Shown here: positions 34,480 through 43,733 of the stretch, piece by piece
How the letters are laid out: each line of letters begins with the position of its first letter
How positions within the stretch are numbered: the first letter of the stretch is position 1
Assembly (NCBI GenBank): GCA_964509075.1
Contig: CAZDWC010000007.1
Coordinates: forward strand, 127,343-191,342
DNA from: UBA7239 sp964509075
GTDB lineage: Bacteria > Pseudomonadota > Gammaproteobacteria > Pseudomonadales > UBA7239
Direction of reading: 5' to 3'
DNA length: 64,000 nt
The notes under the pieces: model-generated
What the model saw: only the letters and a program-made list of their open reading frames with translations
Database searches by the model: none
What the model was told of the DNA's origin: nothing
Program-made: the position numbers and the translations under genes

Positions 34480-35274
34480 TTACAGCTTGCGATGTTGCAG
34501 GGCCGGCAGGCTCTGGCGAATGCCGTGCAGTTCCTGAAGATCGATATCGCCGACAATGATGCCTGCGTTTTCCGGCAACACGGCGAGAATTTCTCCCCAA
34601 GGGTTGATGAGCATGCTGTGCCCCCAGGTTTTGCGGCCGTTGGCATGCGTGCCGCCTTGGTCGGCAGCCAGTATGTAACATTGATTTTCAATGGCGCGGG
34701 CGCGCAGCAGCACTTCCCAGTGTGCGGCGCCGGTGGTGTAGGTAAATGCTGCGGATACGACCATCAGCGCGCAATGGCCCATGGCGCGATACAGTTCCGG
34801 AAAGCGCAGGTCGTAGCAGACCGACAATCCCACGCGACCAAACGGCGCCTCGAAGCTGACGACGCTGTTGCCGTGGGTAATCGTGCGTGATTCGTCATAC
34901 GCCTCATCACCCTTGCTGAAACTGAACAAATGCAGTTTGTCATAGCGCGCTACGCATTCTCCGTGCGGGTTGAAGACCAGCGTGCTGTTCAGGACTTTTC
35001 CGGCTTCCGGTGATTGCAGAGGCATTGTGCCGCCGATCAGCCAGAGTTTGTATTGCTGTGCCATGGTGCGCATGAAATCCTGCAGTGGGCCTTGTCCAGA
35101 TACTTCTGCATGCGCAAGTTTGTCTGTTTCCTGCATGCCGAGTATGGCCCAGTATTCCGGCAGCAAAACCAGTTGTGCGCCTTGTGCACTGGCATCGGCA
35201 ATCAGTCGCCGGGCTGTCGCCAGGTTGTCTGCGACAACCGGCGAGGAAACCATCTGGATAGCTGCAACACGCAA
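34480..35274 (-). CDS. carbon-nitrogen hydrolase, Nit-family (omega-amidase/deaminated glutathione amidase-like)
   Basis: A protein of about 264 residues. The Glu-Lys-Cys triad is clear: LLPEYW, the lysine in YDKLHLFSF, and the cysteine in SVCYDLRFPE. The YDKLHLFSFSKG and GGTMPL segments fit the Nit1/Nit2 branch, which hydrolyses deaminated glutathione or alpha-ketoglutaramate. The start is TTG 35274, 7 bases after TGAGGAG; the TTG at 35289 lacks a ribosome site. It directly follows the phosphatase gene. Confidence 0.88.
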   Translation of the reverse strand: MRVAAIQMVSSPVVADNLATARRLIADASAQGAQLVLLPEYWAILGMQETDKLAHAEVSGQGPLQDFMRTMAQQYKLWLIGGTMPLQSPEAGKVLNSTLVFNPHGECVARYDKLHLFSFSKGDEAYDESRTITHGNSVVSFEAPFGRVGLSVCYDLRFPELYRAMGHCALMVVSAAFTYTTGAAHWEVLLRARAIENQCYILAADQGGTHANGRKTWGHSMLINPWGEILAVLPENAGIIVGDIDLQELHGIRQSLPALQHRKL

Positions 35275-35285
35275 GTGAATACTCC

Positions 35286-37433
35286 TCAATGTTTGCGGTT
35301 ATTTTCTTTCAGGAGTGCGCCGGTGAAAGCCGAACTGGCAAACGGCAGAATGCGTTCAGTGGCGTTTGCTGCATTGCGGGGGCTGGCGTCGATGTAATCC
35401 GGTGCGGAATCGTTGTCGTCGTCGATGTCGCAGGCATCGCCGGATGCATCGCCGTCGAAATTGGTCTGGTCGGCATTTGCAGCCTCGTCGCAATTATCAA
35501 CACTGTTGTCAATGCCGTCGCCGTCGCTGTCTGTCATTGTTGCAGCAGCAATTTTCTGGATGCTGAAGGCGTCGCGTACGGTGCCGGTTTCGTCGATGAA
35601 TTTTGCCGAGAGCAATCGGTTGTTGACATCAATGATCATCGAGCCCAGTTCATTGAGCGAACGATACATGGCGGGATAGTTGATGCTTTCATCGCCGGTC
35701 TTTGCCGACGTACCTGCCACGGCGTAAACGGTACCGCTGCGTGCGGGAGAGGGCAGGGGTTTTGTGTAAATGCGTGAACCCTCAATAGGATTGCCGCTGC
35801 CGGTATCCAGCGCCATGGCTTTGCCCAGGTAGAGTGCTGTGTCGCCGTAAGTGTTCGAGTAGCCGTAGTGTCCCTGTATGAATTTGGAGCGCTCGTAATT
35901 GTGGCTGTGGCCACAGAGCACGAGATCAACGCCGTACTGTTCCAGTATCGGTACGATGTTTTCGCGCATTTCCACCAGTTCAATATCGTTGCTGCCGGGA
36001 CGGTTGTTGTCGGATTTGTGCGAGCCATCAGTGTAGGGCGGATGATGCCAGTAGGCGATGATCCAGTCGGCGGGTTTTGTCGCGGTGCGGTTGGCTTCGA
36101 GATCGGCGACAAGCCATTGCGCCATGTCTCCCGTCGGGCTGCGGCTCACGTCAAAAGAGTCGAGTACCACAAAGTGAATATTGCCGTAGTTGTAGGAGTA
36201 ATACGCCTCTGTAAACGATGCAACACCACCGGCTTCGGCGTTTTTCGGCAAAGCGAAAATGTCGAAATAAGGGCCGGTGCCGGTGGATGCATCTGCGCTG
36301 CCGCCGTCGTGGTTGCCGAAAGTCGGCCACACCACGGTCTGGCGCATCAGTTGTGGATAAATATCGAAAAATCCTGCCTGATATTCCTCATCGCGGCCGC
36401 TGAAGTAAGCGTTGTCTCCCAGCATCAGCCAGAGATCGGTGTAGGTGTTGCCGACGTGGTTTTTGAAGCCCTGGTAGACCGCGCGCTGCTCGGCATTGCC
36501 GCGGCCGGAATCGCCGATGACCCAGATACGCGTCGATGGATTTGTGCCGACCGGGGGCTGGGTCTTGAAAAAGAATTCCGCTGAGCCCAGCGGTGTGCCG
36601 CTGCTGGAGCCAATGGCATAGAAATAGGTTGTTGCCGGTGACAGTCCCTCAAGTTTGACTTCATGCGAGAGTTTTTGCGATGGATCGGCATCGGGAGTGA
36701 CGAAAGCGAGATTGTCGGCGCTGGTGCCGTAATGCACGACAGCATCCTGCGCGCTTGTCGTGCTCCACTTGATGATGGCTGATGTAGGGGTGATCAGTTG
36801 CAGGTAGGGCCCGCGAGCAGAAGTGGCACTTGCAGTCAGTTCAAGCGCGAACAGCGTGTCGTCGCTGCTGGTGGATGATTGATGTATTTCCACCGCAATA
36901 ATATTGTTTCCTGCATGCAGGATGTTGGCAGGCAGGGAGGCTTGCAGGCCGTTGAACTCATCAGCGTCGGCAATATCGCTGTTGGCCGGCGTGTCTGTTG
37001 CGATTGCGCCCACGGGCAGATTGTCGCGGAAAACTTCGCTGCCGTTGATGTAGACCGCGACACCGTCGTCGCGCAACAGTGCGAGACTGAGACCGCTGAA
37101 CAGTGTCGGATCTGCAACATTGAAGTGATGGCGGTAATAGGTGGTAACGTAATGCGCGCCGTCCGGCCCGGTATTCACGCTGGTAACAGGCAGTCCATCC
37201 AGCGTGTTGCCCTGGCTGAAAAAGGCTTGTCCGCTTTGCCAGCTGCTGTCATCGAATGCGGCTTCCACCCAGGTGCTGCCGGGATCCGTGCCGTTGTCCA
37301 GGTATTGCCAGGAACTGTTCATTCCATCAATCAGCATCTCGGTGGCATGGACTTGTGCCGGCAGCAGTGCTGTTGCGCAGGAAAAAAGCATGGCATGAAA
37401 TACAGGGCGTTTTTGCGGCGGGACGGTTTGCAT
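35286..37433 (-). CDS. secreted purple-acid-phosphatase-like metallophosphoesterase with thrombospondin-type-3 repeats
   Basis: A 715-residue exported enzyme. Signal peptide (about 1-35), a lectin/galactose-binding-like domain (about 35-200), a fibronectin-III-like PAP N-domain (YLQLITPTSAIIKW, LSPATTYFYA), then the dinuclear metal core: GDSGRGN, GDNAY, FGNHDGG, AYWHHPPY and CGHSHNYER. The C-terminus has calcium-binding type-3 repeats (DSDGDGIDN, DDDNDSAPD) and a short tail shared with the two repeat proteins at 43.9-48.2 kb. AAGGAG precedes the ATG at 37433. Likely releases phosphate outside the cell. Confidence 0.88.
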   Translation of the reverse strand: MQTVPPQKRPVFHAMLFSCATALLPAQVHATEMLIDGMNSSWQYLDNGTDPGSTWVEAAFDDSSWQSGQAFFSQGNTLDGLPVTSVNTGPDGAHYVTTYYRHHFNVADPTLFSGLSLALLRDDGVAVYINGSEVFRDNLPVGAIATDTPANSDIADADEFNGLQASLPANILHAGNNIIAVEIHQSSTSSDDTLFALELTASATSARGPYLQLITPTSAIIKWSTTSAQDAVVHYGTSADNLAFVTPDADPSQKLSHEVKLEGLSPATTYFYAIGSSSGTPLGSAEFFFKTQPPVGTNPSTRIWVIGDSGRGNAEQRAVYQGFKNHVGNTYTDLWLMLGDNAYFSGRDEEYQAGFFDIYPQLMRQTVVWPTFGNHDGGSADASTGTGPYFDIFALPKNAEAGGVASFTEAYYSYNYGNIHFVVLDSFDVSRSPTGDMAQWLVADLEANRTATKPADWIIAYWHHPPYTDGSHKSDNNRPGSNDIELVEMRENIVPILEQYGVDLVLCGHSHNYERSKFIQGHYGYSNTYGDTALYLGKAMALDTGSGNPIEGSRIYTKPLPSPARSGTVYAVAGTSAKTGDESINYPAMYRSLNELGSMIIDVNNRLLSAKFIDETGTVRDAFSIQKIAAATMTDSDGDGIDNSVDNCDEAANADQTNFDGDASGDACDIDDDNDSAPDYIDASPRNAANATERILPFASSAFTGALLKENNRKH

Positions 37434-37446
37434 GTCGATCTCCTTT

Positions 37447-38463
37447 TCAGCGGGCGTTTGCGAAGCTGGCGGTGACCATGGCGTGATCACTGACATAAGG
37501 CTTGCTACTGCCCAGATGTTTATTCTGTATATGCCATTGTTGCAACTGCCAGCGCGCGTCTGCCGCGCGCGCATGGAAATGCCACGAAAACAATAAATGA
37601 TCCAGTGCCAGTTGTTCCTCGTCGCCACTGAAGGTGATGTAGTCGCGTTCGCTGCAGGCTAGTTTGCGGTAGGCAGCCAGATCCAGCAAGTGATAAAGCC
37701 CCCAGTCGGCGCGGCGGCCGCTGCGGTTTTTGCTTGTGCGGCGAAAGCGTGTATCGCCTTTGAGTACATCCAGTACATTGCCGGGCAGGCGGTCATTGCA
37801 GTCACCTGCAACAATCACGGCATCTGTCGATTGCGCGAGTTGACGATTCACCAGCAGGCGCAACACGGCGGCTTCGGCGATGCGGCGCATGCCGGCCAGT
37901 GCGCGGCCGATGTCCAGCCAGTGATCGGCCGTGGTGCCGTAGTAGCTGTGGTTTTGATTTTCTTTAGGGTTGCCGGGAGGAATCGGCAAGCGTGATTTCA
38001 GATGTGTGTTGAACACAGTGAGCGTGCGCGCATCCGGGCCGCGCAGGCGCAGTTTCAGCACCGGCCGCGAGAAGCGATCAATGTTCACGTCCATGGCGTA
38101 ACGTGTGTCATCACTGCACCACACCAGTTCCGGCGGGAAGGCGCTGATCCATTCACTGCTGATGATGTCCCAATCCGCTTGCACGGCACAGGCGACATGC
38201 ATGGCATTGCCGCCGGCAGTACCGTCATCGTGACAGATGAGTTGGTAGTCGTGCAGTTGCGCGGTGGCGAAGACATCCTGCAGTGCTGCCCGGCTCCACA
38301 CTTCCTGGAAGCAGAATACGGTTGATGGCTGCGCGCGCAGTTGCTCGGCCGTCCAGCCGGCCTTGCGCTGGTATTGGTTGGGTGTCCAGGCGAATTCGCC
38401 GAACAGGATATGTCCAGCCTGTTGCAGATTGCAGAGATTGAAGCTGCTGACAGAGAAACTCAT
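37447..38463 (-). CDS. endonuclease/exonuclease/phosphatase family protein
   Basis: A protein of about 338 residues of the EEP fold: SSFNLCNLQ, the metal-binding glutamate in FCFQEVW, NTHLKSR, AGDCNDR, DHLLFSWHFH and the final SDHAMV. No signal peptide is seen, so it is probably cytoplasmic; substrate (nucleic acid, phospholipid or phosphoester) unknown. The start at 38463 matches homologues beginning just before the first motif; ATG 38502 is also in frame. It lies 13 bases upstream of the phosphatase gene and is divergent from npdG. Confidence 0.8.
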   Translation of the reverse strand: MSFSVSSFNLCNLQQAGHILFGEFAWTPNQYQRKAGWTAEQLRAQPSTVFCFQEVWSRAALQDVFATAQLHDYQLICHDDGTAGGNAMHVACAVQADWDIISSEWISAFPPELVWCSDDTRYAMDVNIDRFSRPVLKLRLRGPDARTLTVFNTHLKSRLPIPPGNPKENQNHSYYGTTADHWLDIGRALAGMRRIAEAAVLRLLVNRQLAQSTDAVIVAGDCNDRLPGNVLDVLKGDTRFRRTSKNRSGRRADWGLYHLLDLAAYRKLACSERDYITFSGDEEQLALDHLLFSWHFHARAADARWQLQQWHIQNKHLGSSKPYVSDHAMVTASFANAR

Positions 38464-38586
38464 GCCGGTATCAAGCCGGGAAGCCATAAAAAGGGGCGGC
38501 ATGCCAAGTGGGGAAGCCCACTGGTGACGCAGAGGTCAGCGCCGTTATGATGCCTGACTGATATTTCCTTTGCTGAGGGTATGCAC

Positions 38587-39258
38587 ATGAGCGACAAGAA
38601 GCCGGTAATTGCAGTGATTGGTGGTACGGGTGATCTGGGCACGGGTCTGGTGTTTCGCTGGAGTCGTGCAGGCTATCACGTGATCATCGGCTCCCGCAAA
38701 GCGGAGAGCGCGCTGGAAGCTGCAGCGGCGATGAAAGCGCGTTTGCCCGCTGCACAGGTGGAAGGCATGGAAAACAGCGCTGCTGCGGCGAAAGCCGACA
38801 TCGTGTGCATGACGGTGCCTTTCTCGCACCAGCAGGATACGCTGGCAGTGATCCGCGACGCTGTGCAGGGCAAGATCTTCATCGACGTCACCGTATCGCT
38901 GAAGCCGCCGAAAGTCGCCACCGTGCAATTGCCGGCTGAGGGCTCGGCCGGTGTGATCGCGCAACAGACGCTGGGTGAAAATGTGCGCGTAGTTTCGGCG
39001 TTCCAGAACATCGCCGCTGCGCACCTGAATGACGAGCATGATATTCATTGCGACGTGCTGGTAACGGGAGATGATGTCGATGCGCGCGAGGTGGTGGTGC
39101 AACTGGCGCAAGCTGCGGGCATGAAAGCCTGGCACGCCGGTCCGCTTGCCAACTCGGCTGCAACTGAAGCGCTGACTTCGGTGCTGATCTTCATGAACAA
39201 GCGTTACAAGATTGCCGGTGGTGCGGGCATCGTGATCACTGGCGATGTTGGCGTCTGA
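38587..39258 (+). CDS. npdG: NADPH-dependent F420 reductase
   Basis: A 223-residue Rossmann protein that moves hydride between NADPH and coenzyme F420. Family features are the VIGGTGDLGTGLVFRWSRAGY nucleotide site, the IGSRK motif whose Ser/Arg bind the NADPH 2'-phosphate, MTVPFSHQ, and VVSAFQNIAAAHL. The start at 38587 has GAGGG 7 bases upstream; ATG 38581 is too close to it. It overlaps cofE by one base and heads the F420 operon. Confidence 0.88.
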   Translation: MSDKKPVIAVIGGTGDLGTGLVFRWSRAGYHVIIGSRKAESALEAAAAMKARLPAAQVEGMENSAAAAKADIVCMTVPFSHQQDTLAVIRDAVQGKIFIDVTVSLKPPKVATVQLPAEGSAGVIAQQTLGENVRVVSAFQNIAAAHLNDEHDIHCDVLVTGDDVDAREVVVQLAQAAGMKAWHAGPLANSAATEALTSVLIFMNKRYKIAGGAGIVITGDVGV

Positions 39259-40028
39259 TGCCTGCCGATCTTCAGCTGCTGGCGCTGCGCCAGTTTCCGC
39301 CAGTCAAACCCGGCGATGATCTTCCCGGTTTGATTGGCGCGGCACTGGCGGCGAATGAATTATCGTTGTGCGATGGTGATGTCATTGTCCTCGCACAGAA
39401 AATCGTTTCCAAATCCGAAAATCGTTATCGCGATCTGGCGACGGTAGTGCCGTCGCCAGAAGCGCAGCGCTATGCGCGTGAAACCGGAAAGGATCCGCGT
39501 CTGGTTGAGCTGGTGTTGCAGGAATCGAATCGTGTCTTGCGACACCGTTTCGGTTCGATTGTCGTCGAGCACAAGCTGGGTTTTGTGCATGCGAATGCCG
39601 GTATTGATCAATCTAACTTGCCTGACAACACACAGTCGGAAAAGGCGTTGCTATTGCCAGAAGATCCGGACGGCAGCGCGCGAGCTTTGCGCGAGGCGTT
39701 GCAAGCGATACATGGCGTGAAGATTGGCGTCGTCATTAACGACAGCTTTGGTCGCGCATGGCGGCTGGGTACTTGCGGTATTGCCATCGGCGTCGCCGGT
39801 TTCGAGCCCTTGCTGGATTTGCGCGGTGCGCCCGATCTGTTTGGTCGCAAACTGGAAATTACCCAAGTCGGTATCGGCGATGAAATTGCCGCTGCGGCTT
39901 CATTGTTGATGGGTCAGGCTGGCGAAGGTGTGCCGGTGGTGATCGTGCGCGGTCTGCAATTACCGCTACAGGATGATGCCTCGGTGCAGTCGCTGTTGCG
40001 CAAGCCGAACGAGGATATGTTCCGGTGA
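39258..40028 (+). CDS. cofE: coenzyme F420-0:L-glutamate ligase
   Basis: Adds gamma-linked glutamates to F420-0. At 256 residues it is the single-domain CofE form; the C-terminal nitroreductase-like domain found in mycobacterial FbiB is absent. Conserved segments include VIVLAQKIVSKSENR, LRHRFGSIVVEHKLGFVHANAGIDQSN, NDSFGRAWRLGTCGIAIG and GQAGEGVPVVIVRG. It overlaps npdG by one base (TGATG) and cofD by four (GTGA). Confidence 0.92.
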   Translation: MPADLQLLALRQFPPVKPGDDLPGLIGAALAANELSLCDGDVIVLAQKIVSKSENRYRDLATVVPSPEAQRYARETGKDPRLVELVLQESNRVLRHRFGSIVVEHKLGFVHANAGIDQSNLPDNTQSEKALLLPEDPDGSARALREALQAIHGVKIGVVINDSFGRAWRLGTCGIAIGVAGFEPLLDLRGAPDLFGRKLEITQVGIGDEIAAAASLLMGQAGEGVPVVIVRGLQLPLQDDASVQSLLRKPNEDMFR

Positions 40029-41008
40029 GCGCAAACGCGGGCGCATGGGATCGAATCGCTTGCGACGGCAAAATTGTTGCATTGTGCGGCGGCGTTGGCG
40101 GCGCCAAACTCGCATGGGGGTTGGCGCAAATTCTTGAGTCTGAACAGCTGACGATTGTTGTCAATACGGGCGATGATTTTGAACATCTGGGTTTTCATAT
40201 ATCACCGGATCTGGATACGGTGATGTACACGCTGGCAGGTATCAACAATCGTGAACTCGGTTGGGGTTTGCAAGGTGAAAGCTGGCAGTGCATGCAAGCC
40301 CTGGAACAGCTCGGTGGCGAAACCTGGTTTCGCCTGGGTGATCGCGATATCGCCACACATTTACGCCGCACACAATTATTGAAGAGTGGTGAATCGCTGA
40401 CGGCGGTGACACAGCAATTGTGTGAGGCGCTCGGTGTCAGGCATCGCTTGTTGCCCATGTGCAACCAGCCTGTGCGCACCGTGGTGGAAACTGATGAGGG
40501 CGATCTGGCCTTCCAGCATTATTTCGTGCGCGAGCAGTGCCGTCCGCGCGTGCGCGGCTTGCGCTATGTTGGCGAGGAACATGCGCAGTTGTCGCCGGAA
40601 GTGATGGTGGCATTGACCGATCCTGCCGTGCGCGCGGTGATCGTTTGCCCTTCCAATCCGCTGTTGAGTATTGCGCCGATATTGTCCGTGCCGGGCATGC
40701 GTGACAGGTTGCAGTCACTGGTCGCACCGGTGCTGGTAGTGTCGCCACTGGTGGGCGGGCAGGCGGTGAAAGGTCCTACTGCCAAAATGATGCAGGAGTT
40801 GGGCATGGATCTGCATTCTGTCAGCGTGGCCGGTTTTTATGCCGATATGATGCATACGCTGGTCATTGACGAGGTGGATGTGTCGGATGTTGCTGTTCTG
40901 CAGAAGGCCGGTGTGCGTACACAGGTGTGCAAAACCCTGATGCTCTCCGATGCGGACAGGATTGATCTTGCCACGCGGCTTGTCCAATTGGTGCGCGGTC
41001 ATATATAA
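40025..41008 (+). CDS. cofD: 2-phospho-L-lactate transferase (F420 biosynthesis)
   Basis: Transfers the phospholactyl-type side chain onto Fo to make F420-0 (or its dehydro or 3-phosphoglycerate variant). The 327-residue protein has GGVGGAKLAWGL, NTGDDFEHLGFHISPDLDTVMY and the CPSNPLLSIAPIL motif. GTG start in the cofE stop. The guanylyltransferase (cofC/fbiD) and Fo synthase (cofG/cofH) are not in the window, so the donor substrate cannot be assigned. Confidence 0.93.
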   Translation: MSANAGAWDRIACDGKIVALCGGVGGAKLAWGLAQILESEQLTIVVNTGDDFEHLGFHISPDLDTVMYTLAGINNRELGWGLQGESWQCMQALEQLGGETWFRLGDRDIATHLRRTQLLKSGESLTAVTQQLCEALGVRHRLLPMCNQPVRTVVETDEGDLAFQHYFVREQCRPRVRGLRYVGEEHAQLSPEVMVALTDPAVRAVIVCPSNPLLSIAPILSVPGMRDRLQSLVAPVLVVSPLVGGQAVKGPTAKMMQELGMDLHSVSVAGFYADMMHTLVIDEVDVSDVAVLQKAGVRTQVCKTLMLSDADRIDLATRLVQLVRGHI

Positions 41009-41035
41009 AGACGGGCGGATCTGAAGGAAGCCGAT

Positions 41036-42190
41036 ATGCCTGCGCTCGTGAAAAAAATACTGCGGATCATCCTGATCAATATTGCTGTCTTGTTGTTGCT
41101 GCTGCTGTTGCTGGAAGCGGGGCTGCGGGTTTTCACCGGAGCGCCGCGCGGCACGTTTCGGGGGTGGTTCAGCAGCCCGCTGGGCATGTATCCGGAGAAT
41201 TCAAAGCTTCCCATGTTTGCCGTGCGCGACTGGCTGGTGGAAACCAACAAGTGGGGATTTCGCGGTGGCGAACTCGCATTGAAAAAAGCGCCGGGCGTCA
41301 CTCGTGTCGCGATGATCGGCGATTCCATTACTGATGGTTTTTTTGTCGAGAATCACAACAACTTTCCCACCTTTACAGAGCTGGCGCTGAAGCGCCACGG
41401 TGTGAATGTGGAGGTGATCAATGGCGCCAACGGCGGCACGTCCATCGATCGTGAGCTGGCTATTCTGCGCGATGGCATTACTCGCTTTGATCCGGATGTC
41501 GTTGTGCTGACCTTTGTGACCAACGATGTCCATGTGTTGCGCAAGGTTGACGACAACATGCTCCTGCATCAGCGGCTCAACCAGGAAGACTTGCTGCATA
41601 CGCTGACTCGTCCATTGTTTGTATACAGCGCCGTTGGCGAGTTCACGCTGGATCAGGTGCTGCGCCATATCAACAAGGATTACGCCAAACAACAGGATAC
41701 GCCGAAGAAGGAGCCTGACCTGAGCCCGCAGCGCTACAACATCGACGGCGGTACAGATTTCGTGGGAAACGTTGCGCGTTTCAAGCATCGCACCCGCAAC
41801 GACGATATGCTCATTCTCGGCCAGGAATTGTCGCCGGAAATGCAGGAGCAGCTACAGCGCTACTTTCTGGCCTGGGATTCATTCATGCAGCATGCGGCAG
41901 AGCATCACATGCAGCCGGTGTTCGTCTATTTTCCTGCCTATTCACAGGTTTACGATACGAGCGAACCGATGACGATACGCGATTTGCTCAAGGCGCATAG
42001 CGAGACGCACCATGTGCCGTTTCTGGACATGACCGATGCCATGCGTGCGCATCCTGGAGAGGTGCTGCACCTAGCGCCGATTGACTGGCATCCGAACCCT
42101 GCCGGCTACAAGGTATTGGGAGAGGCGCTGGCAAACTTTCTGATTGAAAAAGATTTTGTGCGCAGAAGTGCGGCGGGTGCCGATCACTGA
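41036..42190 (+). CDS. membrane-anchored SGNH hydrolase-like protein
   Basis: A 384-residue protein with an N-terminal helix (leucine-rich, about 10-30) and an SGNH domain: MIGDSITDGF (nucleophile), GANGG (block II), FVTND (block III) and PIDWHPN (Asp-His). This is the full catalytic set, so it should be an esterase or acyltransferase-associated hydrolase outside the membrane. It starts 27 bases after cofD and may be the last gene of that transcript, though no link to F420 is obvious. Confidence 0.8.
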   Translation: MPALVKKILRIILINIAVLLLLLLLLEAGLRVFTGAPRGTFRGWFSSPLGMYPENSKLPMFAVRDWLVETNKWGFRGGELALKKAPGVTRVAMIGDSITDGFFVENHNNFPTFTELALKRHGVNVEVINGANGGTSIDRELAILRDGITRFDPDVVVLTFVTNDVHVLRKVDDNMLLHQRLNQEDLLHTLTRPLFVYSAVGEFTLDQVLRHINKDYAKQQDTPKKEPDLSPQRYNIDGGTDFVGNVARFKHRTRNDDMLILGQELSPEMQEQLQRYFLAWDSFMQHAAEHHMQPVFVYFPAYSQVYDTSEPMTIRDLLKAHSETHHVPFLDMTDAMRAHPGEVLHLAPIDWHPNPAGYKVLGEALANFLIEKDFVRRSAAGADH

Positions 42191-42209
42191 TCAACACCCA
42201 CCGTTATTT

Positions 42210-43694
42210 TTAGCTGCGGTTTGCAGCAGCCTTGCCCGCCATGCGGCCAGAGAAGGTAGCGTCGCCCACCGACATGCCGCTGCCGTAACCGTCACCGCGG
42301 CGCGGCACGCCGGCGGCGGTGCGGCCGGCAGCATACAAGCCCTTGATCACCGAGCCGTCGGTGGCGAGCACTTCGCCGGAAGGCAAGGTGTCGAGTCCCC
42401 CCAGTGTGAAGCAGGGGAAAATCGCACCGCGCTCGGGTGTAGCATCCAGCGCCACAAGTGGAGGATTGAGTGACTTCAGCCATTGTGGCGACTTGTGGAA
42501 CAGCGGATCTTCGCCCTTGGCGGCGTGTTCGCTGTAGAAGTTGATGGTGTGCGCCAGTGAGTTGGCCGGGAAGCCCATTTCCTGTTCCAGCTCTTCTGCG
42601 GTTTCGCCAACGGCGACGATATCGCCATTGAAAAACGGTTTGCGTTCGACATTGCCGTAGTCTTCGGCCGCGACAATCATGTACAGACGATCACCCGGTT
42701 GTTGTGCGGCAAATGTGCCGACGCGGCCGTGGTAGGCATCTTCATTGATGAAGCGCTGGCCCATGGCGTTGACGAAAATGCCGTAGGTCATGCTGCCTGG
42801 TGGGTAGAAAGGAATCGTCATGAAACCTTCGTGCATGTTGATGGCGGCGGCGCCGACGCTGACTCCCATCTGGATGCCAGTGCCGGTATCGCCGGGGTTG
42901 CCGATGGGGATATTGCCGCGCAACAGTTTCGGCGCGTATTTTTGCAGCATTTCTTTATTCATGATGAAACCGCCGGCGCACAGTACCACGCCCTTGCGTG
43001 CCTTTACGAAGCGCTCTTTCATGTCGATGCGCACCACCACGCCGTGCACTTCGCCGCGCTCGTCGGCAATCAGGCACAGGGTGCGTGTGTCGTAGTGCAC
43101 GCGGATATTCTTTTTCTGTTCAACATTCTCGGTGAGGATTTTCATCAACAGCGGGCCGCCGTTGTCGCCTTCCACCTGCAGGTTGTGGCCGCGTGCTACG
43201 GGCTTGGCGATGTCGCGAAATGGCCAGGCTTTCTCGCTGCCGGTGTAGAGCAGGCCGTCATCGGTCAGGGCGACGATGGCGCGTTTGTCGAGAAAGGAGT
43301 CCTTGAACGGCACGCCGCGTTCGACCAGCCAGTCGAAGTGCTCCACCGCTCCTTCGGCATAGGCGCGCACTTTCGCTTCGTCGGCCTGCGGGCCGTGTGC
43401 GGCCATCAGGAAGTTGAACAGGTTTTCTGTCGAATCCTCGAAGCCCGTGGCTTTCTGCACGCGCGTGCCGCCATTGCCGCCGAGGTAAACCTCGCCGGAC
43501 GACATCGCCGTGGAGCCGCCGCTGGCGCTGGCCAGTTCGAAGATCATGACATCGGCGCCGGCATCGGCGGCCTCAAGGGCGGCACAGGCGCCGGCGCCGC
43601 CAAAGCCGACCACGGCAACATCGGTTTCAAAATCCCATTGCGGCACGTCTTTCAGCAGGAAGGGGCGGGCAGGGGTGTAGCGTGGCTCGCTCAT
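42210..43694 (-). CDS. FAD-dependent oxidoreductase, 3-ketosteroid delta1-dehydrogenase/fumarate-reductase-like
   Basis: A 494-residue flavoprotein. The FAD-binding VAVVGFGGAGACAALEAADAGADV, the second FAD motif VVLCAGGF and the C-terminal RRGDGYGSGMSVGDATFSGRMAG block fit the family of ketosteroid dehydrogenases and fumarate reductases. Its catalytic specificity cannot be read securely. Because the window also has an acyl-CoA block of the kind used for sterol or terpenoid side chains, a steroid substrate is possible. It is divergent from the repeat-protein genes. Confidence 0.8.
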   Translation of the reverse strand: MSEPRYTPARPFLLKDVPQWDFETDVAVVGFGGAGACAALEAADAGADVMIFELASASGGSTAMSSGEVYLGGNGGTRVQKATGFEDSTENLFNFLMAAHGPQADEAKVRAYAEGAVEHFDWLVERGVPFKDSFLDKRAIVALTDDGLLYTGSEKAWPFRDIAKPVARGHNLQVEGDNGGPLLMKILTENVEQKKNIRVHYDTRTLCLIADERGEVHGVVVRIDMKERFVKARKGVVLCAGGFIMNKEMLQKYAPKLLRGNIPIGNPGDTGTGIQMGVSVGAAAINMHEGFMTIPFYPPGSMTYGIFVNAMGQRFINEDAYHGRVGTFAAQQPGDRLYMIVAAEDYGNVERKPFFNGDIVAVGETAEELEQEMGFPANSLAHTINFYSEHAAKGEDPLFHKSPQWLKSLNPPLVALDATPERGAIFPCFTLGGLDTLPSGEVLATDGSVIKGLYAAGRTAAGVPRRGDGYGSGMSVGDATFSGRMAGKAAANRS

Positions 43695-43733
43695 GGCGTG
43701 TCTCTCGATATGTATGGTGAAAAATGGCCGCCA

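Noticed and set aside
35289..36584. Plus-strand frames across the phosphatase gene
   Set aside because: The minus strand encodes a complete signal peptide, metal-binding motifs and calcium repeats; the plus frames are shadows.
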